A stretch of DNA of 6,138 nucleotides from an uncultured Lachnospiraceae bacterium (GTDB lineage: Bacteria > Bacillota > Clostridia > Lachnospirales > Lachnospiraceae). Where the stretch lies: positions 110,021-116,158 of the forward strand of contig CAPQSW010000004.1 of assembly GCA_948688495.1 (NCBI GenBank), given 5' to 3'. The notes under the pieces are model-generated. The model worked only from the letters and a program-made list of their open reading frames with translations, did not search any database and was not told where the DNA came from. The position numbers and the translations under genes were made by a program. Of this stretch, positions 4,316 to 6,138 are shown in pieces. Numbering within the stretch: the stretch's first letter is position 1; every line of letters starts with the position of its first letter.

Positions 4316-6138
4316 ATGTCGGTAAAAATAGCATTGGCAGGAAATCCCAACAGTGGGAAGACAACATTATTTAATGCGCTTACCGGTTCCAACCAGTTTG
4401 TAGGGAACTGGCCGGGCGTTACGGTTGAGAAAAAGGGGGGAAAATTAAAGGGTTACAAAGACGTTACGGTTATGGACTTGCCGGGAATTTATTCCCTGTC
4501 ACCGTATACACTGGAGGAAGTGGTGGCAAGAAATTACCTGATTGGCGAGCGTCCCGATGCCATCTTGAATATTGTGGATGGAACAAATATTGAGCGCAAC
4601 CTGTATCTCAGTACGCAGCTGATGGAACTGGGAATCCCGGTAGTCATGGCTGTGAACATGATGGATGTTGTTGAAAAAAATGGCGATAAGATACATATCG
4701 AAAAGCTCAGTGAGAAATTAGGATGTCCGGTTGTGGAAATTTCAGCGCTGAAAGGAATCGGGGTAAAAGAAGCAGCACAGAAGGCAGTGGGACTTGCCAA
4801 TAAGAAACAAGCAACTCAGGCAGTGCATGAATTTGCACCGGAGGTAGAGGGAATCCTGGATACCATTGAAGATAAGCTGGGAACTGAAATACCTAAGGAG
4901 CAGAGGCGTTTCTTTGCTGTGAAATTGCTGGAAAAAGATGATAAGATTGCCATGCAGATGAAACATGCACCGGATGTAAGCGCAGAAATAAGGATGCTTG
5001 AGAAGGAGATGGATGACGATACGGAGAGCATCATCACAAATGAGCGCTATGTCTATATCTCGTCCATCATCAAAGACTGTTACACCAGACAGAGGAAATC
5101 AGAAATCAGTATTTCGGATAAGATTGATAAGATTGTAACCAACCGCATTCTTGCGTTGCCAATTTTTGCACTTGTCATGGCGGCTGTCTATTATGTCTCT
5201 GTCAGTACCATGGGAGACTGGGCGACAGGATGGGTAAATGACGGTGTGTTTAGCGATGGATGGAACTTGTTTGGCATCGAGAGCCTCTATGTTCCGGCAA
5301 TTCCAGAGCTCATTTCTAACGGACTTGAGGCGATCGGCTGTGCAGCCTGGCTGCAGGGGCTTGTGGTAGACGGCATTGTGGCGGGTGTAGGCGCGGTACT
5401 TGGATTTGTGCCGCAGATGCTTGTGTTGTTTTTGTTCCTTGCGTTTTTGGAAAGCTGCGGCTATATGGCAAGGGTGGCGTTTATCATGGACCGTGTTTTT
5501 CGTAAATTCGGGCTTTCCGGTAAATCCTTTATCCCGATGCTGATTGGCACGGGATGCGGTGTGCCGGGCGTCATGGCGTCGCGTACTATTGAGAATGACA
5601 GGGACCGCAAGATGACAATTATGACGACGACTTTTATTCCATGCGGTGCGAAGCTGCCTATCATTGCCCTGATTGCTGGTGCATTTTTCGGCAATGCATG
5701 GTGGGTTTCCTGGAGCGCATTTTTCGTGGGAATTGCAGCTGTTATCTGCTCGGGCATCATCTTAAAGAAGACGCAGATGTTCGCCGGTGAGCCTGCGCCG
5801 TTTGTTATGGAATTGCCCGCTTACCATATGCCTACGGTTGGCAATGTGTTAAGGAGTATGTGGGAGCGCGGCTGGTCCTTTATCAAAAAAGCCGGAACGG
5901 TTATTTTGTTATCTACCATTTTTATATGGTTTACGACTTATTTCGGCTGGGTAGACGGACAGTTCCGAATGCTCGAGGATATGGAGATTGACCACAGTAT
6001 CCTTGCAGCCATTGGAAATGTATTTGCCTGGATATTTGCCCCTCTTGGATGGGGAGACTGGAAATCTGCAGTGGCAGCCATCACCGGCCTGGTGGCAAAA
6101 GAGAATGTAGTAGGAACGTTTGGAATCCTTTTTGGGTT
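4316..6138 (+). CDS. feoB: FeoB, ferrous iron transporter with N-terminal G domain (3'-truncated by window edge)
   Basis: The first 607 codons of the Fe2+ membrane transporter; the frame stays open to the window end. The ATG at 4316 has AGGAG (4305-4309) 6 nt upstream. The N-terminal G-protein domain shows G1 GNPNSGKT (9-16), G2 T36 in NWPGVTVE, G3 DLPG (54-57), G4 NMMD (114-117) and G5 SAL (143-145). Residues ~170-265 are the helical GDI-like spacer. Membrane segments begin at ~278, and further hydrophobic stretches lie near 355-378, 437-458, 463-483 and 525-545. Gate-type motifs are present: ESCGYMARVAFIMDR (379-393), GTGCGVPGVMASRTIE (411-426) and PCGAKLP (442-448). C381, C414 and C443 are candidate iron-path thiols. 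GCGVP and PCGAKLP differ from the E. coli GCNVP/ARLP pattern but, from memory, are usual in clostridial FeoB. The last ~100 or more residues are missing, judged from usual family length. Its operator-like site and hairpin lie in the upstream gap. Confidence 0.97.
   Translation, partial: MSVKIALAGNPNSGKTTLFNALTGSNQFVGNWPGVTVEKKGGKLKGYKDVTVMDLPGIYSLSPYTLEEVVARNYLIGERPDAILNIVDGTNIERNLYLSTQLMELGIPVVMAVNMMDVVEKNGDKIHIEKLSEKLGCPVVEISALKGIGVKEAAQKAVGLANKKQATQAVHEFAPEVEGILDTIEDKLGTEIPKEQRRFFAVKLLEKDDKIAMQMKHAPDVSAEIRMLEKEMDDDTESIITNERYVYISSIIKDCYTRQRKSEISISDKIDKIVTNRILALPIFALVMAAVYYVSVSTMGDWATGWVNDGVFSDGWNLFGIESLYVPAIPELISNGLEAIGCAAWLQGLVVDGIVAGVGAVLGFVPQMLVLFLFLAFLESCGYMARVAFIMDRVFRKFGLSGKSFIPMLIGTGCGVPGVMASRTIENDRDRKMTIMTTTFIPCGAKLPIIALIAGAFFGNAWWVSWSAFFVGIAAVICSGIILKKTQMFAGEPAPFVMELPAYHMPTVGNVLRSMWERGWSFIKKAGTVILLSTIFIWFTTYFGWVDGQFRMLEDMEIDHSILAAIGNVFAWIFAPLGWGDWKSAVAAITGLVAKENVVGTFGILFG

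Noticed and set aside
5461..5760. 99-codon minus-strand frame opposite the FeoB Gate motifs
   Set aside because: It is a shadow of the strongly supported FeoB reading frame.

Overview
The window reads as chromosomal DNA of a low-to-mid-GC Gram-positive bacterium, most likely a gut-type clostridium (Lachnospiraceae-like). This placement is an inference from strong AGGAGG-type ribosome binding sites, near-consensus sigma-A promoters, a stand-alone HD-GYP protein, a ~400-residue threonine ammonia-lyase with one ACT domain, and a tandem feoA-feoA-feoB locus beside a short DtxR-type regulator. I see no mobile element, rRNA, tRNA or CRISPR array.

Left part (1-3006, + strand): the 3' end of ftsY (signal recognition particle receptor GTPase), then 30 bp later ilvA (threonine ammonia-lyase), probably co-transcribed. 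After a 124-bp gap containing its own sigma-A-type promoter comes an HD-GYP domain protein with all the expected metal and substrate residues, presumably a cyclic-di-GMP phosphodiesterase.

Middle (3007-3711): a long perfect hairpin with U-tracts on both sides ends the HD-GYP transcript and the convergent dtxR-family gene. That regulator is encoded on the minus strand and is divergent from the feo genes. The divergent intergenic region holds two well-formed promoters, one each way. The feo-facing promoter is overlapped by a 20-bp inverted repeat that fits a DtxR-family operator.

Right part (3712-6138, + strand): two small feoA genes, a 155-bp gap, then feoB, which runs off the window end after 607 visible codons. 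The gap carries a second copy of the operator core (TTAG-N6-CTAA), an orphan Shine-Dalgarno-like AGGAGG and a small hairpin next to the feoB ribosome binding site.

Functionally the right part is a self-contained ferrous-iron uptake module: FeoB imports Fe2+, the FeoA proteins assist it, and the DtxR-type repressor, whose metal-site residues resemble the iron-type (Cys) members more than MntR, presumably shuts the genes off when iron is sufficient. The gene content is conventional. The most interesting signals are regulatory: the repeated half-site architecture at feoA and again just before feoB, and the different inverted repeat over the regulator's own promoter.
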